From Caulobacteraceae bacterium (lineage in GTDB: Bacteria; Pseudomonadota; Alphaproteobacteria; Caulobacterales; Caulobacteraceae): DNA of 64,000 nt. Shown one piece after another: positions 7,908-17,068 of this stretch (positions are counted from its first letter, which is position 1; each line of letters begins with the position of its first letter). The translations under genes and the position numbers were made by a program. The notes beneath the pieces were generated by a model that saw only the letters and a program-made list of their open reading frames with translations, ran no database searches and had not been told where the DNA came from. The stretch is taken from positions 1 through 64,000 of the forward strand of contig CANESI010000006.1 of the NCBI GenBank assembly GCA_947441065.1. The letters are read 5' to 3'.

Positions 7908-9188
7908 ATGGATCATTTTGACTATCGCGACGGCGAGCTTTGGTGCGAGGGCGTGGCCCTTTCGGCCATTGCCAAGGCTGTTGGCACGCCGGTCTATGTC
8001 TATTCCTCCGCCACTCTGGAGCGCCATTTCAACGTCTTTCAAGATGCCTTTAAGGGCTTGGGTGTCGGTGAGCCGCTGGTCGCCTATGCGGTCAAGGCCA
8101 ATTCCAACCTGTCGGTTCTCAGCACCCTTGCCGCCCAAGGGGCCGGGGCCGATACGGTGTCTGAAGGCGAGGTTCGCCGCGCGCTGGCCGCTGGCATCCC
8201 GCCATCACGCATTGTCTTTTCTGGGGTCGGCAAGACGGCGGCTGAGCTGGCCTTTGCCGTCCAGACCGGCGTCTGCGAGATCAATGTCGAGTCTGAGCCG
8301 GAACTCGACCTTCTGGCCGAGGTCGCCGCCCGCTTGGGCAAACGCCAAGCCATCGCCATCCGCGTCAATCCCGATGTCAGCGCCGGGGGCCACGCCAAGA
8401 TTGCGACCGGCAAGTCTGAAAACAAGTTTGGGGTCTCCTTTGCCGAGGCCCTGCGGCTCTATACCAAGGCTGAATCCCTGCCCTCGATCCATGCGGCGGG
8501 CGTGGCCTGTCACATTGGCAGCCAGATCACCGACCTGACGCCGATGCGCGAGGCCTTTGCCAAGATGCGCGGGCTCGTCGAAAATCTGCGCCAGCATGGC
8601 CACAAGGTCGAGCGACTGGACCTCGGCGGAGGCCTCGGCGTTCCCTATTTCAATCAGCCCACCCCGCCCGCGCCTGACGCCTTCGCGGCCATGGTCGCTG
8701 ACGTGACCCAAGGGCTTAATGTGCAACTGGCCTTCGAGCCAGGACGGATGATTGCCGCCAATGCTGGGGTTCTGGTCTCCGAAGTCATTCACGTCCATGA
8801 ACGGCCAGAGGGGCGCAGGTTCCTCGTGCTCGATGCCGGGATGAACGATCTGATCCGTCCGGCCATGTATGACGCCTATCACGCCATCAGTCCCTTAAAG
8901 GAACCCGCAGGGGACGCTGGCCTTGTGACCTATGATGTGGTCGGCCCGGTGTGCGAGACCGGCGACACCTTTACCCGCGACCGCGATTTGCCACCGCTAG
9001 GGGCCGGTGATCTGGTCGCCTTCCTGTCGGCGGGGGCTTATGGTGCGGCCATGTCGAGTGAATATAATAGCCGCCCTCTGGTGCCGGAGGTTCTGGTCAA
9101 GGGCGAGCACTATGCTGTGATCCGTCCGCGCCCAACCTATGAAGAGATGCTGGCCCGCGAGCCCATGGCCCCTTGGCTAAAGGCTTAG
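7908..9188 (+). CDS. lysA: Diaminopimelate decarboxylase
   Basis: 426 residues, fold-type III PLP enzyme. It decarboxylates meso-diaminopimelate to L-lysine. The PLP lysine is K63 in V-A-Y-A-V-K-A-N; the phosphate-binding glycine-rich D-L-G-G-G-L-G and the C-terminal G-P-V-C-E-T-G-D active-site segment are present. Normal length. It follows the small lipoprotein gene by 23 bp. Its TAG stop overlaps the stop codon of the convergent hpt gene. Confidence 0.95.
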   Translation: MDHFDYRDGELWCEGVALSAIAKAVGTPVYVYSSATLERHFNVFQDAFKGLGVGEPLVAYAVKANSNLSVLSTLAAQGAGADTVSEGEVRRALAAGIPPSRIVFSGVGKTAAELAFAVQTGVCEINVESEPELDLLAEVAARLGKRQAIAIRVNPDVSAGGHAKIATGKSENKFGVSFAEALRLYTKAESLPSIHAAGVACHIGSQITDLTPMREAFAKMRGLVENLRQHGHKVERLDLGGGLGVPYFNQPTPPAPDAFAAMVADVTQGLNVQLAFEPGRMIAANAGVLVSEVIHVHERPEGRRFLVLDAGMNDLIRPAMYDAYHAISPLKEPAGDAGLVTYDVVGPVCETGDTFTRDRDLPPLGAGDLVAFLSAGAYGAAMSSEYNSRPLVPEVLVKGEHYAVIRPRPTYEEMLAREPMAPWLKA

Positions 9189-9718
9189 GCGTCTAGAGCG
9201 CCTATGCCCGATAGGCCGCGCAGGCGGCCGCCATCATCCATGCCATAGCCGACCAAGAATCGGGCCGGGGCTTCCCAAGCGACAAAATCAGGCTCCATCG
9301 CCCGAGGGGTTGGCCAAGGCTTGCGGGCAAAGACGGCGCTCAAGACCTCAGCGGCCCCGGCCTCCTTGACGATCCGCACGGCCTCGGACAGGGATAGGCC
9401 CGTATCGAACACATCATCGAGCAGAAGGACCTGCCGTCCTGTGACCGGGCGCTGAAGTCCTGCCTGCACGCGAACAGAACCGCTAGACCGGGTCTCATCG
9501 CAATAGGATGAGAGCCAGAGCGCGTCGAAAAGGGGGTTTCGGCCATGGTCCGAGAGGGCCCGGGTCATATCGGCTGCAAACCAGATTCCGCCAGTCAGCA
9601 GACAGACCACCACCGTGTCATCGGTAATTTTCGGGGCAATCTGTTTGGCCAGGTCGGACACATGACACGCGACTTCTGCTGACGTCAGCAGCATGGTCGG
9701 TGCGGGCCTATCACTCAT
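9185..9718 (-). CDS. hpt: Hypoxanthine/purine phosphoribosyltransferase
   Basis: A 177-residue type I phosphoribosyltransferase. The PRPP-binding loop reads L-L-L-D-D-V-F-D-T-G (98-107). It salvages hypoxanthine or guanine to IMP or GMP; the exact base preference cannot be told. The ATG at 9718 lies inside the end of the zinc-ribbon gene (8-bp overlap), which suggests coupled translation. The frame is open further upstream, but that region belongs to the zinc-ribbon gene. It converges on lysA with overlapping stops. Confidence 0.85.
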   Translation of the reverse strand: MSDRPAPTMLLTSAEVACHVSDLAKQIAPKITDDTVVVCLLTGGIWFAADMTRALSDHGRNPLFDALWLSSYCDETRSSGSVRVQAGLQRPVTGRQVLLLDDVFDTGLSLSEAVRIVKEAGAAEVLSAVFARKPWPTPRAMEPDFVAWEAPARFLVGYGMDDGGRLRGLSGIGALDA

Positions 9719-10691
9719 GACCTTTAGCCGACCCATGGGCTGGGGCCGGTTTGACCATCGCCGCCTTGGCTGGGACAGCCTTAGCAGGGGCTGCGTGGGC
9801 TTCCCCTCCCGCACCTTCTGCATCGTGCAACGCATAGGGAGAATCGGCGGTTAGGGGTTTAACCTCCTTAGCCGCGCCTTGGGGCGGTTCAGAGGCGGAT
9901 GGGCCGGGCTTCGTGTCAGAGCTGTGCGCGGCAGGTGCCTTTTGAACCGGCTTGTCGAGCACGAAATCAACATCCATGTCCCGCGCCAGAGCCGGGGGAT
10001 CGATGATCGAGACCGCGAAATAGCGCACGGCCCCGACCGGAATGGTCACCCCATCCGGTTTGGCGATCTGAACCGCCAAGGTCTTTCCGGCAGGATCGGT
10101 CAAGGTAATGCGCAGGGGCGGCGCGATCAGGGCGCTCTGCGAGACATTACGAATGGCACCGGTCACGGACAGGGCGGCGTGGCCATCCTTAAGGATGCGA
10201 TCGGCCTTGATCCCTTCGAGGGCCAATCCCGTCGGATTGGGGGCAAGGCCAACAAGGGCATAGGCACTGGCCGACTGAGGCCACATCCGCACCACATCAG
10301 CGCGCATGACCACCGCCGCTGCGATTGAGGCCACGAGCACAGCCGCCAAAACCCCAGTGATCACCATCGGTGAAATCTGAGGCGCAGCCTTTTTGCGGCT
10401 GCGCGTCTGGGCGGCAAACATAATCGGGCCATCGTCAGAAGCCGCCGTAGCCGCTTGAGCGGCCACTTGAGCCGCCTCTTGAGCTTCCTTTTGACGCTGC
10501 GCCCGTCGCGAAGCTGCGCTTTCAACCCTATCTTCATCGGAGACGACCGGGGCGGGCGCGCCGTCCTCTTGCGGTAACTTGGCTAACCAGCGCTCGCCGC
10601 AGGATGCACAGCGCACGGTCCTTCCTTCGCTGCCAATCTTGGCATCGTCGACGAAATAGCTGGTGGCGCAGGCGGGACAGGTCAGTATCAT
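9711..10691 (-). CDS. Zinc-ribbon membrane protein (MJ0042 / DUF3426 type)
   Basis: 326 residues. An N-terminal zinc ribbon has paired cysteines C5-x2-C8 and C28-x2-C31 in the MJ0042 pattern. A charged Ala/Gln-rich linker follows, then one membrane segment (109-129), then a C-terminal beta-rich domain resembling DUF3426 that should face the periplasm. The role is unknown; such proteins are common beside ftsE in alphaproteobacteria. ATG 10691 is the start that begins the ribbon. It shares an 83-bp divergent promoter region with ftsE and overlaps hpt downstream. Confidence 0.78.
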   Translation of the reverse strand: MILTCPACATSYFVDDAKIGSEGRTVRCASCGERWLAKLPQEDGAPAPVVSDEDRVESAASRRAQRQKEAQEAAQVAAQAATAASDDGPIMFAAQTRSRKKAAPQISPMVITGVLAAVLVASIAAAVVMRADVVRMWPQSASAYALVGLAPNPTGLALEGIKADRILKDGHAALSVTGAIRNVSQSALIAPPLRITLTDPAGKTLAVQIAKPDGVTIPVGAVRYFAVSIIDPPALARDMDVDFVLDKPVQKAPAAHSSDTKPGPSASEPPQGAAKEVKPLTADSPYALHDAEGAGGEAHAAPAKAVPAKAAMVKPAPAHGSAKGHE

Positions 10692-10774
10692 GGCAGTCGA
10701 ATCGGAAGCTCCAATGGTCGACCCAACGACGTTGCCTATTTCCGTCACTCTGTCCAGAAGCGCTGGCGTGCCCC

Positions 10775-11593
10775 TTGATAGAACTCGCCAACAGAGATCA
10801 GACTGACACCATCGTTCGATTTGATGGCGTAGGGTTACGCTATGGTCGTTCGCCTGAAACTCTACAGGATTTGAGCTTCGAGCTAAAGGCCGGGAGTTTT
10901 CATTTCCTGACGGGACCATCCGGAGCCGGAAAGAGCTCGCTCCTCAAGCTGATCTATCTGGCCCACCGCCCGTCGCGGGGCCGGATCGAACTGTTTGGTC
11001 AAGACATTGGGCGCTCCAAACGTAAGGACCTGCCCTTCATGCGGCGCCGGATCGGGGTCGTGTTCCAAGAGATGCATCTGTTGGAGCACCTCACCGCGTT
11101 CGACAATGTCGCCCTGCCCATGCGCCTCGCTGGACAGAAGCCTGCGACCTATCGTACCGATATTGCTGAGCTCTTGCAGTGGGTTGGGTTGGGGACCAAG
11201 ATGCACGCCATGCCCGAAACCCTGTCCGGCGGCGAACGTCAAAGACTGGCCATTGCCAGAGCCGTTGTGGCCCGCCCTGAGATCATCTTGGCTGATGAGC
11301 CGACGGGCAATCTGGATCAGGAGATGGGCCAGAGAATTCTCAAGCTCTTCACCGAGTTGAACCGCCTCGGCACGACCGTGCTGATCGCCAGCCATGATCT
11401 GGATCTGGTTGCCAGTTCGGGCATGCCCGCCTTCAATATCGAAAGCGGCCGCCTGACCTCGCCCTACATGGACGGGGCTGCGGACGATCCTGCCGATGAT
11501 CTCGGCTTGATGGCCAGCGGCGAGCCAGAGTTCATCTATCGTCGGCCCCTCACCCTTTCCCAAGAGGACAGTCTCGAGGATCAAGGGCCATGA
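10775..11593 (+). CDS. ftsE: Cell division ATP-binding protein FtsE
   Basis: About 272 residues. ABC ATPase with Walker A G-P-S-G-A-G-K-S-S (47-55), signature L-S-G-G-E-R-Q near 150 and Walker B I-I-L-A-D-E-P near 171. With FtsX it links divisome position to peptidoglycan hydrolase control at the septum. No ATG lies near the conserved start, so TTG at 10775 is proposed. The C-terminal tail after the ABC domain is an acidic extension of about 35 residues, not usual in enterobacterial FtsE. The stop overlaps ftsX by ATGA. Confidence 0.88.
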   Translation: MIELANRDQTDTIVRFDGVGLRYGRSPETLQDLSFELKAGSFHFLTGPSGAGKSSLLKLIYLAHRPSRGRIELFGQDIGRSKRKDLPFMRRRIGVVFQEMHLLEHLTAFDNVALPMRLAGQKPATYRTDIAELLQWVGLGTKMHAMPETLSGGERQRLAIARAVVARPEIILADEPTGNLDQEMGQRILKLFTELNRLGTTVLIASHDLDLVASSGMPAFNIESGRLTSPYMDGAADDPADDLGLMASGEPEFIYRRPLTLSQEDSLEDQGP

Positions 11594-12483
11594 GCATGGC
11601 CTTCAATCCCGCACGCTGGAAACCCGCTGCCCTTCTGCCGCGCGAAGAAGCCCATGACGGGGCCTTGGTCTTTGTGGTCGCGGTTCTGTGCTTCCTAGCC
11701 TGCGCGACGGCAATCTTCGCGATCAGCGCCGATCGCGCCGCCCAAGGCTGGGCCAATCAGTTGCAAGGCTCGGCCACCGTTATCATTCGCACCAAGGGCA
11801 GCGAGTCCCCTGACATGGCCGCTAGCCGCGCCGCCGAAGCCTTGGCCGGAACGCCAGGGGTCGCGCAGGCGCTGGTCCTCGAGCGCGCCAAGGCCGAGGC
11901 CCTGCTCGAGCCTTGGTTGGGCACGGACGGCATCATCAAAGACTTGCCAGTCCCGCGCCTGATTACGGTTGAGCTGGACCCATCAGCGCCCGCCAGTGCT
12001 AAGGCCCTCGACAATGCCTTACGGGCCGCGGGTGTCGATGGAACCGTCGATGACCATAGTCTTTGGATGCAGGACATTATTCACGCTGGCCAGATCGCTA
12101 GGATCGCGGCCGTCAGCCTCTTTGCCCTCATGGCCCTTGCCGCCGCCGCTGTGATCGCCTTTGCGACCCGAGCGGGCCTATCGGCCAGACATGATGTGGT
12201 CGAGATCATGCACCTGACCGGCGCGACGGACGGGTTCATCGCCAATCTGTTTCAGGCCCGCTTTGCCGCCATGGCCGCGTTGGCCGGACTGCTGGGCGGG
12301 GGCGCGGCTGCCCTGTTAGCCGCAGGCATAAGGCTGCTCGGCGGGGGCTATGGCCTAATACCGGTGCTGCCCATAGGTTGGCTTGACCTGCTTGTGGCCC
12401 TCCCCAGTCCCGTGATCGCAGGGCTGGTCGCGGCGATTGCTGCACGGGTTACGGCCCTTGGTCTGATAAGGGCCATGCCATGA
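11590..12483 (+). CDS. ftsX: Cell division protein FtsX
   Basis: 297 residues with four predicted membrane segments, one near 20-42 and three in the C-terminal half. Between the first two lies the periplasmic domain that contacts hydrolase activators. The segment H-D-V-V-E-I-M-H-L-T-G-A before the third helix is the conserved FtsX cytoplasmic loop that meets FtsE. It overlaps ftsE and ydcF by 4 bp each, so ftsE-ftsX-ydcF-plsC form one tight operon. Confidence 0.92.
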   Translation: MSMAFNPARWKPAALLPREEAHDGALVFVVAVLCFLACATAIFAISADRAAQGWANQLQGSATVIIRTKGSESPDMAASRAAEALAGTPGVAQALVLERAKAEALLEPWLGTDGIIKDLPVPRLITVELDPSAPASAKALDNALRAAGVDGTVDDHSLWMQDIIHAGQIARIAAVSLFALMALAAAAVIAFATRAGLSARHDVVEIMHLTGATDGFIANLFQARFAAMAALAGLLGGGAAALLAAGIRLLGGGYGLIPVLPIGWLDLLVALPSPVIAGLVAAIAARVTALGLIRAMP

Positions 12484-13115
12484 GAAGTTTGGCGCTGTTT
12501 TTCATTCTGATTCTGATCTGGGCAACCGGCCTTCTGGCCTTTTCCGCGCGGGTTGACGCCTTTACCCCCGCCGCAGAGCCCGAGCGCGCCGATGGGATCG
12601 TGGCCCTGACCGGCATATCGACCGACCGCATCCGTGAGGCCATGAAGCTGCTCGAAGAGGGCAAGGCCCAGCGCATGCTGGTCTCGGGCGTCAATCGCGA
12701 AGCCACCCGCGACGATATTCGCGGCGTCGCCAAGGCAACCCGGCGGATCTATGACTGCTGTGTGGATCTTGGTTTTCAGGCCGCAGACACACTGGGCAAT
12801 GCCACCGAAACCGCCGCTTGGGTAAAGACCAAACAGTATAAGAGCCTGATCGTGGTGACCTCGGACTATCACATGCCTCGCAGCCTTTTGGAGCTGCACG
12901 CGGCCCTTCCGAACGTGAAACTGACGCCCTATGCGGTCAAGACCGATGATCTTGCCGCTAAGCACTGGTGGCGCAACGCCCCTAGTGCCAAACGGATGAT
13001 CATGGAATATAACAAATACTTGGCCATCCTATCGCGTGAAGCCTTCATCAGCCTTGGGCCGAAGGAAGAGGATCGAGCCGTTCCCGATAAGGCCGCTGGA
13101 GGCGAGACGTTTTGA
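12480..13115 (+). CDS. YdcF-family (DUF218) membrane-anchored protein
   Basis: A 211-residue protein with an N-terminal membrane segment (about 4-21) and a DUF218 domain. Conserved pieces are A-D-G-I-V-A-L-T-G, the S-G-V-N strand end, N-A-T-E-T-A and V-T-S-D-Y-H-M-P-R-S. Some relatives (SanA, YdcF, ElyC) affect envelope integrity, but the biochemical activity is unsettled. The fixed position between ftsX and plsC suggests an envelope role. Coupled to both neighbours by overlapping start/stop codons. Confidence 0.82.
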   Translation: MRSLALFFILILIWATGLLAFSARVDAFTPAAEPERADGIVALTGISTDRIREAMKLLEEGKAQRMLVSGVNREATRDDIRGVAKATRRIYDCCVDLGFQAADTLGNATETAAWVKTKQYKSLIVVTSDYHMPRSLLELHAALPNVKLTPYAVKTDDLAAKHWWRNAPSAKRMIMEYNKYLAILSREAFISLGPKEEDRAVPDKAAGGETF

Positions 13116-13825
13116 CCCTGATCCGGTCCCTTTTATTTACCGTTTGGCTATTCTTTTGGACAGCCTTGCTGGGTACAGCCTACCTGCCGCTGCTGGTCTT
13201 TCCGCGCCAAATTATGGCTAGGTGCCTGAGGGTTTGGGCTCATGTCATGCTGTTTGGGCTGCGTTGGATTAACGGGATTAAGATCGAAATTCGCGGGCAA
13301 GAGCATATCCCAACCGGCGCGGCTCTAATTGCGGGCAAGCATATGGGCATGCTCGACACGATCGTGCCCTTTGTAGTCCTGCCTGACGTCTGTTTCGTCA
13401 TGAAGCGGGAGCTGACTTACATTCCCCTGTTCGGCTGGCACGCCATGAAGGCGACCATGATCTGGATTGATCGGGGGGCCGCCGCCAAGGCCCTGCGCAA
13501 GATGGTGACAGACGCGCAAGAGCGCTTCACCCAAGAACGTCAGCTGGTTATTTTTCCCGAAGGCACACGCAAGGCTCCGGGGGCGGAGCCGGACTATAAG
13601 CCCGGTGTGGCTGCGCTCTATCGCGACCTCAACCTGCCCTGCACCCTGATCGCCACCAATTCAGGCGTCCATTGGCCAGCCAGTGGCATTGCCAAACATG
13701 CAGGCACCGTGGTGTTCGAATTTCTGGAGCCGATCCCCGCAGGCCTACGCCGGGGGGAATTTATGAAAGAGATGCAGAACCGTATCGAGACGGCGAGCAG
13801 TGCCCTGTTGGCTGAGGGCCTCTAG
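13112..13825 (+). CDS. plsC: 1-acyl-sn-glycerol-3-phosphate acyltransferase
   Basis: A 237-residue membrane-associated acyltransferase. It carries the catalytic H-x4-D (H77-D82) and the F-P-E-G-T-R glycerol-phosphate motif (148-153). It makes phosphatidic acid from lysophosphatidic acid. An N-terminal hydrophobic hairpin (about 5-30) anchors it. The start is TTG at 13112, overlapping the ydcF TGA (TTGA). Last gene of the ftsE operon. Confidence 0.9.
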   Translation: MTLIRSLLFTVWLFFWTALLGTAYLPLLVFPRQIMARCLRVWAHVMLFGLRWINGIKIEIRGQEHIPTGAALIAGKHMGMLDTIVPFVVLPDVCFVMKRELTYIPLFGWHAMKATMIWIDRGAAAKALRKMVTDAQERFTQERQLVIFPEGTRKAPGAEPDYKPGVAALYRDLNLPCTLIATNSGVHWPASGIAKHAGTVVFEFLEPIPAGLRRGEFMKEMQNRIETASSALLAEGL

Positions 13826-13836
13826 AGGCCCAAGCC

Positions 13837-13913
13837 GCTGACGCTCCTTCAGAGAAGCGCCAGCGATCCTTGACCATCCCCCAATTAAGGGGACGCCCCG
13901 GCCTGAGCCGGGG
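13837..13913. terminator. Hairpin cluster between plsC and the acyl-CoA dehydrogenase gene
   Basis: Three inverted repeats lie in a row: 13837-13864 (GCTGACGCT/AGCGCCAGC, one mismatch), 13879-13892 (CCCC/GGGG) and 13896-13913 (CCCCGGC-CTGA-GCCGGGG, perfect). They sit between convergent genes and probably end transcription from both sides. No long T-run is present. Confidence 0.55.
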
Positions 13914-13920
13914 ACTGTCT

Positions 13921-15135
13921 TTATCGTCCGGTTGGCATGTCCTTAAACGCTACGTCCTTGTCGACGCGGACATCGCCCGGCAGGCCAAGAACCCGTTCGG
14001 CGATGATGTTCTTTAAGATTTCATCCGTACCACCGGCAATGCGCAGGCCAGGGGCCCACATCAGGCTCTGCTGGAAGGCGGCTTCCATGGGGGCGATGGC
14101 CGTGTCGGTGATGATGCCGAACTGGTCTTCCAGCTCAATGGCCGAATTGGACAGGTCCTGCAGCTGATTGGCCGAGATGATCTTGCCGATCGAGCTTTCA
14201 GGTCCAGGGGTCTGGCCACGCGACAGGGCGGTCATGGTGCGGAAGCGGGTCAGCTTCAGACCTTCAGCCTGCACATACCAGTCAGCGAGCTTTTCACGGA
14301 ACGCGTCATTGGCCAGCGCGTTGCCGTCTTCGGTGACGGTGCTGCGGGCCAGAGCCATGATCTCGGCATAGTTGGGGCCGGTTGAGCCGCCCACGGCGAG
14401 ACGCTCGTTCATCAGGGTGACCAGAGCGACCTTCCAGCCGTCTCCCACCGCGCCGAGACGCTGGCTATCATTGATGCGCAGGTCGGTGAAATAGACCTCG
14501 TTGAAGTTCGAACCGCCCGACATCTGATGGATCGGACGCACTTCGACGCCTGGAGCCTTCATATCGATCCAGAACATGGTCAGACCCTTGTGCTTGGGCA
14601 CATCAGGGTTGGTGCGGACGAGCAGGATACCGAAATCGCAATAGTGCGCGCCCGAGGTCCAGACCTTCTGGCCATTGATCACCCAGTCATCGCCATCCTT
14701 GACCGCACGGGTGCGCAGACCGGCAACGTCCGAACCGGCAGAGGGCTCGGAGAACAGTTGGCACCAGATTTCCTCGCCGCGCACGGCCGGAGCCACAAAG
14801 CGCTGCTTGGTCTCGTCATTGGCAAATGCCATGACGGTAGGAACGCACATGCCAAGACCGATGTCGAAGAAGCCGCGCGGCACGTCGAACTTGGACTCTT
14901 CTTGGTTATAGATGACGTTCTGGATCGGCGTGGCACCGCGGCCACCCAGAGCCTCAGGCCAGGTCATGCAGGTAAAACGGGCTGCCGCCTTGGTCGCTTG
15001 CCAAGCCTTGGCCAGCTTCAAGATTTCAGGCTCCGACATCTTCTTAGTGTCGACCTTCTTAGGGGCGTTGGCTTCGAGCCAGGTGCGCACTTCGATGCGG
15101 AAGGCGGCTTCTTCGGGGGAGTCGTTGAAGTCCAT
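13921..15135 (-). CDS. Acyl-CoA dehydrogenase, larger partner of a two-gene pair
   Basis: 404 residues, acyl-CoA dehydrogenase fold with N-terminal helical, middle beta (C-Q-L-F-S-E-P-S-A-G-S-D) and C-terminal helical domains. Near the C-terminus it has I-A-G-G-T-D-E-I-L, where medium-chain type enzymes have Y-E-G-T with the catalytic glutamate; the base is therefore not at the classic place. The start ATG 15135 follows CGGAGACC. It lies 89 bp downstream of a second, smaller dehydrogenase gene, the layout of heteromeric FadE/ChsE enzymes. Substrate unknown. Confidence 0.85.
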   Translation of the reverse strand: MDFNDSPEEAAFRIEVRTWLEANAPKKVDTKKMSEPEILKLAKAWQATKAAARFTCMTWPEALGGRGATPIQNVIYNQEESKFDVPRGFFDIGLGMCVPTVMAFANDETKQRFVAPAVRGEEIWCQLFSEPSAGSDVAGLRTRAVKDGDDWVINGQKVWTSGAHYCDFGILLVRTNPDVPKHKGLTMFWIDMKAPGVEVRPIHQMSGGSNFNEVYFTDLRINDSQRLGAVGDGWKVALVTLMNERLAVGGSTGPNYAEIMALARSTVTEDGNALANDAFREKLADWYVQAEGLKLTRFRTMTALSRGQTPGPESSIGKIISANQLQDLSNSAIELEDQFGIITDTAIAPMEAAFQQSLMWAPGLRIAGGTDEILKNIIAERVLGLPGDVRVDKDVAFKDMPTGR

Positions 15136-15224
15136 GATGGTCTCCGGTCTTTTGAGGCTAGCGCTGAGCCACAATAGGCAGCGCTGAAATTTGAAGGGTG
15201 AGATAGTTCGCTTAGGCGCGGCGA

Positions 15225-16340
15225 CTAGGCCGCGTTACGACGTTCCAACTGCTGCACGAGACGCTCTTTCCAGACCTTGGGGGCCCCGGCCACGAGGGCC
15301 AGTTGGCGCGAGCGACGATAGTAAAGGTGGCAGTCCACCGCCCAGGTGAAGCCCATACCGCCGTGGGTTTGGACATTTTCCTTAGAGGCAAACCAGAAGG
15401 CTTCGCTGGAGGCCACACGTGCCGCTGCCGCCGCAATGGGCAGTTCAGCCGCGCCGACATTGAGTGCCCATGCGCCGAAATAGGCGTTGGAACGGGCGAG
15501 CTCGTTCTTCACATACATATCGGCCAGCTTGTGCTTGATCGCCTGATAGCCCGCGATGGTGCGGCCAAAGGCATAGCGGTCCATGGCGTAGTCCTTGGCC
15601 ATTTCCAAGCAGCGGTCCGAACCGCCCAGTTGCTCGAAGGCCAAGAGGACGGCGGCGCGGTCAAACACCGCTTCGGTTAGGGCAAAGCCTTCGCCTGCAT
15701 CGCCCAGACGCTCAGCGGCAGCACCGCTGAAGCTGATCTTGGCAACGCTGCGCGTGGGATCAAGGGTCTTGAGGGTCTCGCGCGTGACGCCAGCGCCCGC
15801 CAACTCGACCAGGAACAGGCCAGGCTTGCCGCCTTCATTGGCCAACACCACCGCTAGGTCGGCAATGTCGCCATCGGTGACAGGGATCTTCACACCGGTC
15901 AGCTTGCCGCCGACAACATTGGCCTGCAGGTTGGCCGCATTGACCACGCCTGGACCTTCAGAGGTCGCGAAAGCGCCAATCAGTTCGCCCGCCGCGATCT
16001 TAGGCAGCCACTTTGCCTTTTGGGCGTCAGAACCGGCCAGCATCAGGGCTTCAGCGAGGAAATAGACCGTCGAGGCGAAGGGGATCGGGGCGCAGGCGCG
16101 GCCCAACTCTTCGGCAATGGCGCAAAGCTCAACCCGGCCAAGACCAAGGCCACCATGTTCTTCAGGGATAGCGGCGCCCAACCAGCCTTGAGCTCCAACG
16201 CCTTTCCACAGATCGGCGTCATAGGACAGTTCGACATTGTCCAGCACCTTGCGCACATGGGCCGAGGTACAGTTGCCATCGAGGAACTTGCGCGCCTCGT
16301 TCTTCAAAAATTTCTGATCGTCGGAATAATCGAAATTCAC
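15225..16340 (-). CDS. Acyl-CoA dehydrogenase, smaller partner
   Basis: 371 residues. The N-terminal F-D-Y-S-D-D-Q-K-F and C-terminal T-H-G-G-M-G-F-T-W segments mark the family. It lacks the E-G-T or G-G-T-x-E-I motif altogether, as in the non-catalytic or FAD-sharing chain of heteromeric acyl-CoA dehydrogenases. The start is GTG 16340, supported by AGGAGG nine bases upstream; the longer ATG reading has no such site. It is upstream of the larger chain in the same operon. Confidence 0.85.
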   Translation of the reverse strand: MNFDYSDDQKFLKNEARKFLDGNCTSAHVRKVLDNVELSYDADLWKGVGAQGWLGAAIPEEHGGLGLGRVELCAIAEELGRACAPIPFASTVYFLAEALMLAGSDAQKAKWLPKIAAGELIGAFATSEGPGVVNAANLQANVVGGKLTGVKIPVTDGDIADLAVVLANEGGKPGLFLVELAGAGVTRETLKTLDPTRSVAKISFSGAAAERLGDAGEGFALTEAVFDRAAVLLAFEQLGGSDRCLEMAKDYAMDRYAFGRTIAGYQAIKHKLADMYVKNELARSNAYFGAWALNVGAAELPIAAAAARVASSEAFWFASKENVQTHGGMGFTWAVDCHLYYRRSRQLALVAGAPKVWKERLVQQLERRNAA

Positions 16341-16579
16341 GGCTATTAGCCTCCTGCCCATGGTGCCCGCCCACGGTGGGGCGGCATCCTGTTGTTCCTT
16401 GGGCGACAAGATAGACAGTTCCGGGGGATAGGGAAGACTGACCTCGCGTCAAGAAATTCACGAATGCGAATTGTTGCGTCGGTTTGGCGGATTTTGACCG
16501 TTCTCAAGTCTGACAAAGACGTAATTTGATCTTGTCCTTGGTTCGGAGGACGATGGGGCTCGAACTGGGAAACTAAATC

Positions 16580-16999
16580 ATGACCGACCTCTCTGCCTCG
16601 ACACAACCTACACCGCCATCAGGCTCACCCGCCTATGATGACCGGATGATTGCAGGCATCACCTATGTGCTGTTCCTGCTGCTGCCGACCTTCATTCCGG
16701 TCCTGATCGGACTGGTCTTGGCCTATGCCAATCGCGACACCCCTTCGGCCATGTTGCGCAGCCACTATGTATTCCAGATCCGCTCCTTCTGGATCCTATT
16801 CGGCTGGTCGATCATTGCCTTGGCCATGATCTTTATCGGTATCCCGCTCTCGATCCTGCTGGTTGGCATACCGGCCGTCGTCTTGGGGGCCGCGATCCTA
16901 TGCGGTTTGGGCCTATTCTTCGCCCTTCGCAGCGTCGTTGGCCTCATCTATCTGGCACAGGGCAAGCCCTATCCTCGGCCCCAGACCTGGCTGATCTAG
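16580..16999 (+). CDS. DUF4870-like small membrane protein
   Basis: 139 residues. A Pro/Ser-rich N-terminus (1-20) is followed by about three hydrophobic helices; the layout and the charged S-H-Y-V-F-Q loop resemble DUF4870. Function unknown. The gene is divergent from the acyl-CoA dehydrogenase pair across a 239-bp region in which no other gene is seen, and is followed by a hairpin terminator shared with ilvE. Confidence 0.7.
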   Translation: MTDLSASTQPTPPSGSPAYDDRMIAGITYVLFLLLPTFIPVLIGLVLAYANRDTPSAMLRSHYVFQIRSFWILFGWSIIALAMIFIGIPLSILLVGIPAVVLGAAILCGLGLFFALRSVVGLIYLAQGKPYPRPQTWLI

Positions 17000-17013
17000 G
17001 TGCCCACGCAAAA

Positions 17014-17043
17014 GGGCCGCCCTTGCGCAAACAAGGACGGCCC
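17014..17043. terminator. Bidirectional hairpin terminator
   Basis: GGGCCGCCCTTG at 17014-17025 pairs with CAAGGACGGCCC at 17032-17043, with one mismatch and a six-base loop. AAAA precedes it on the plus strand, which reads as a T-run after the stem on the minus strand, so it mainly suits ilvE. Confidence 0.75.
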
Positions 17044-17068
17044 CTCAGCGATTAGAAAAGCCTAAAGC

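Noticed and set aside
9719..9835. Longer N-terminus for hpt
   Set aside because: The extra codons lie within the zinc-ribbon gene and have no phosphoribosyltransferase similarity; the ATG at 9718 fits the family.
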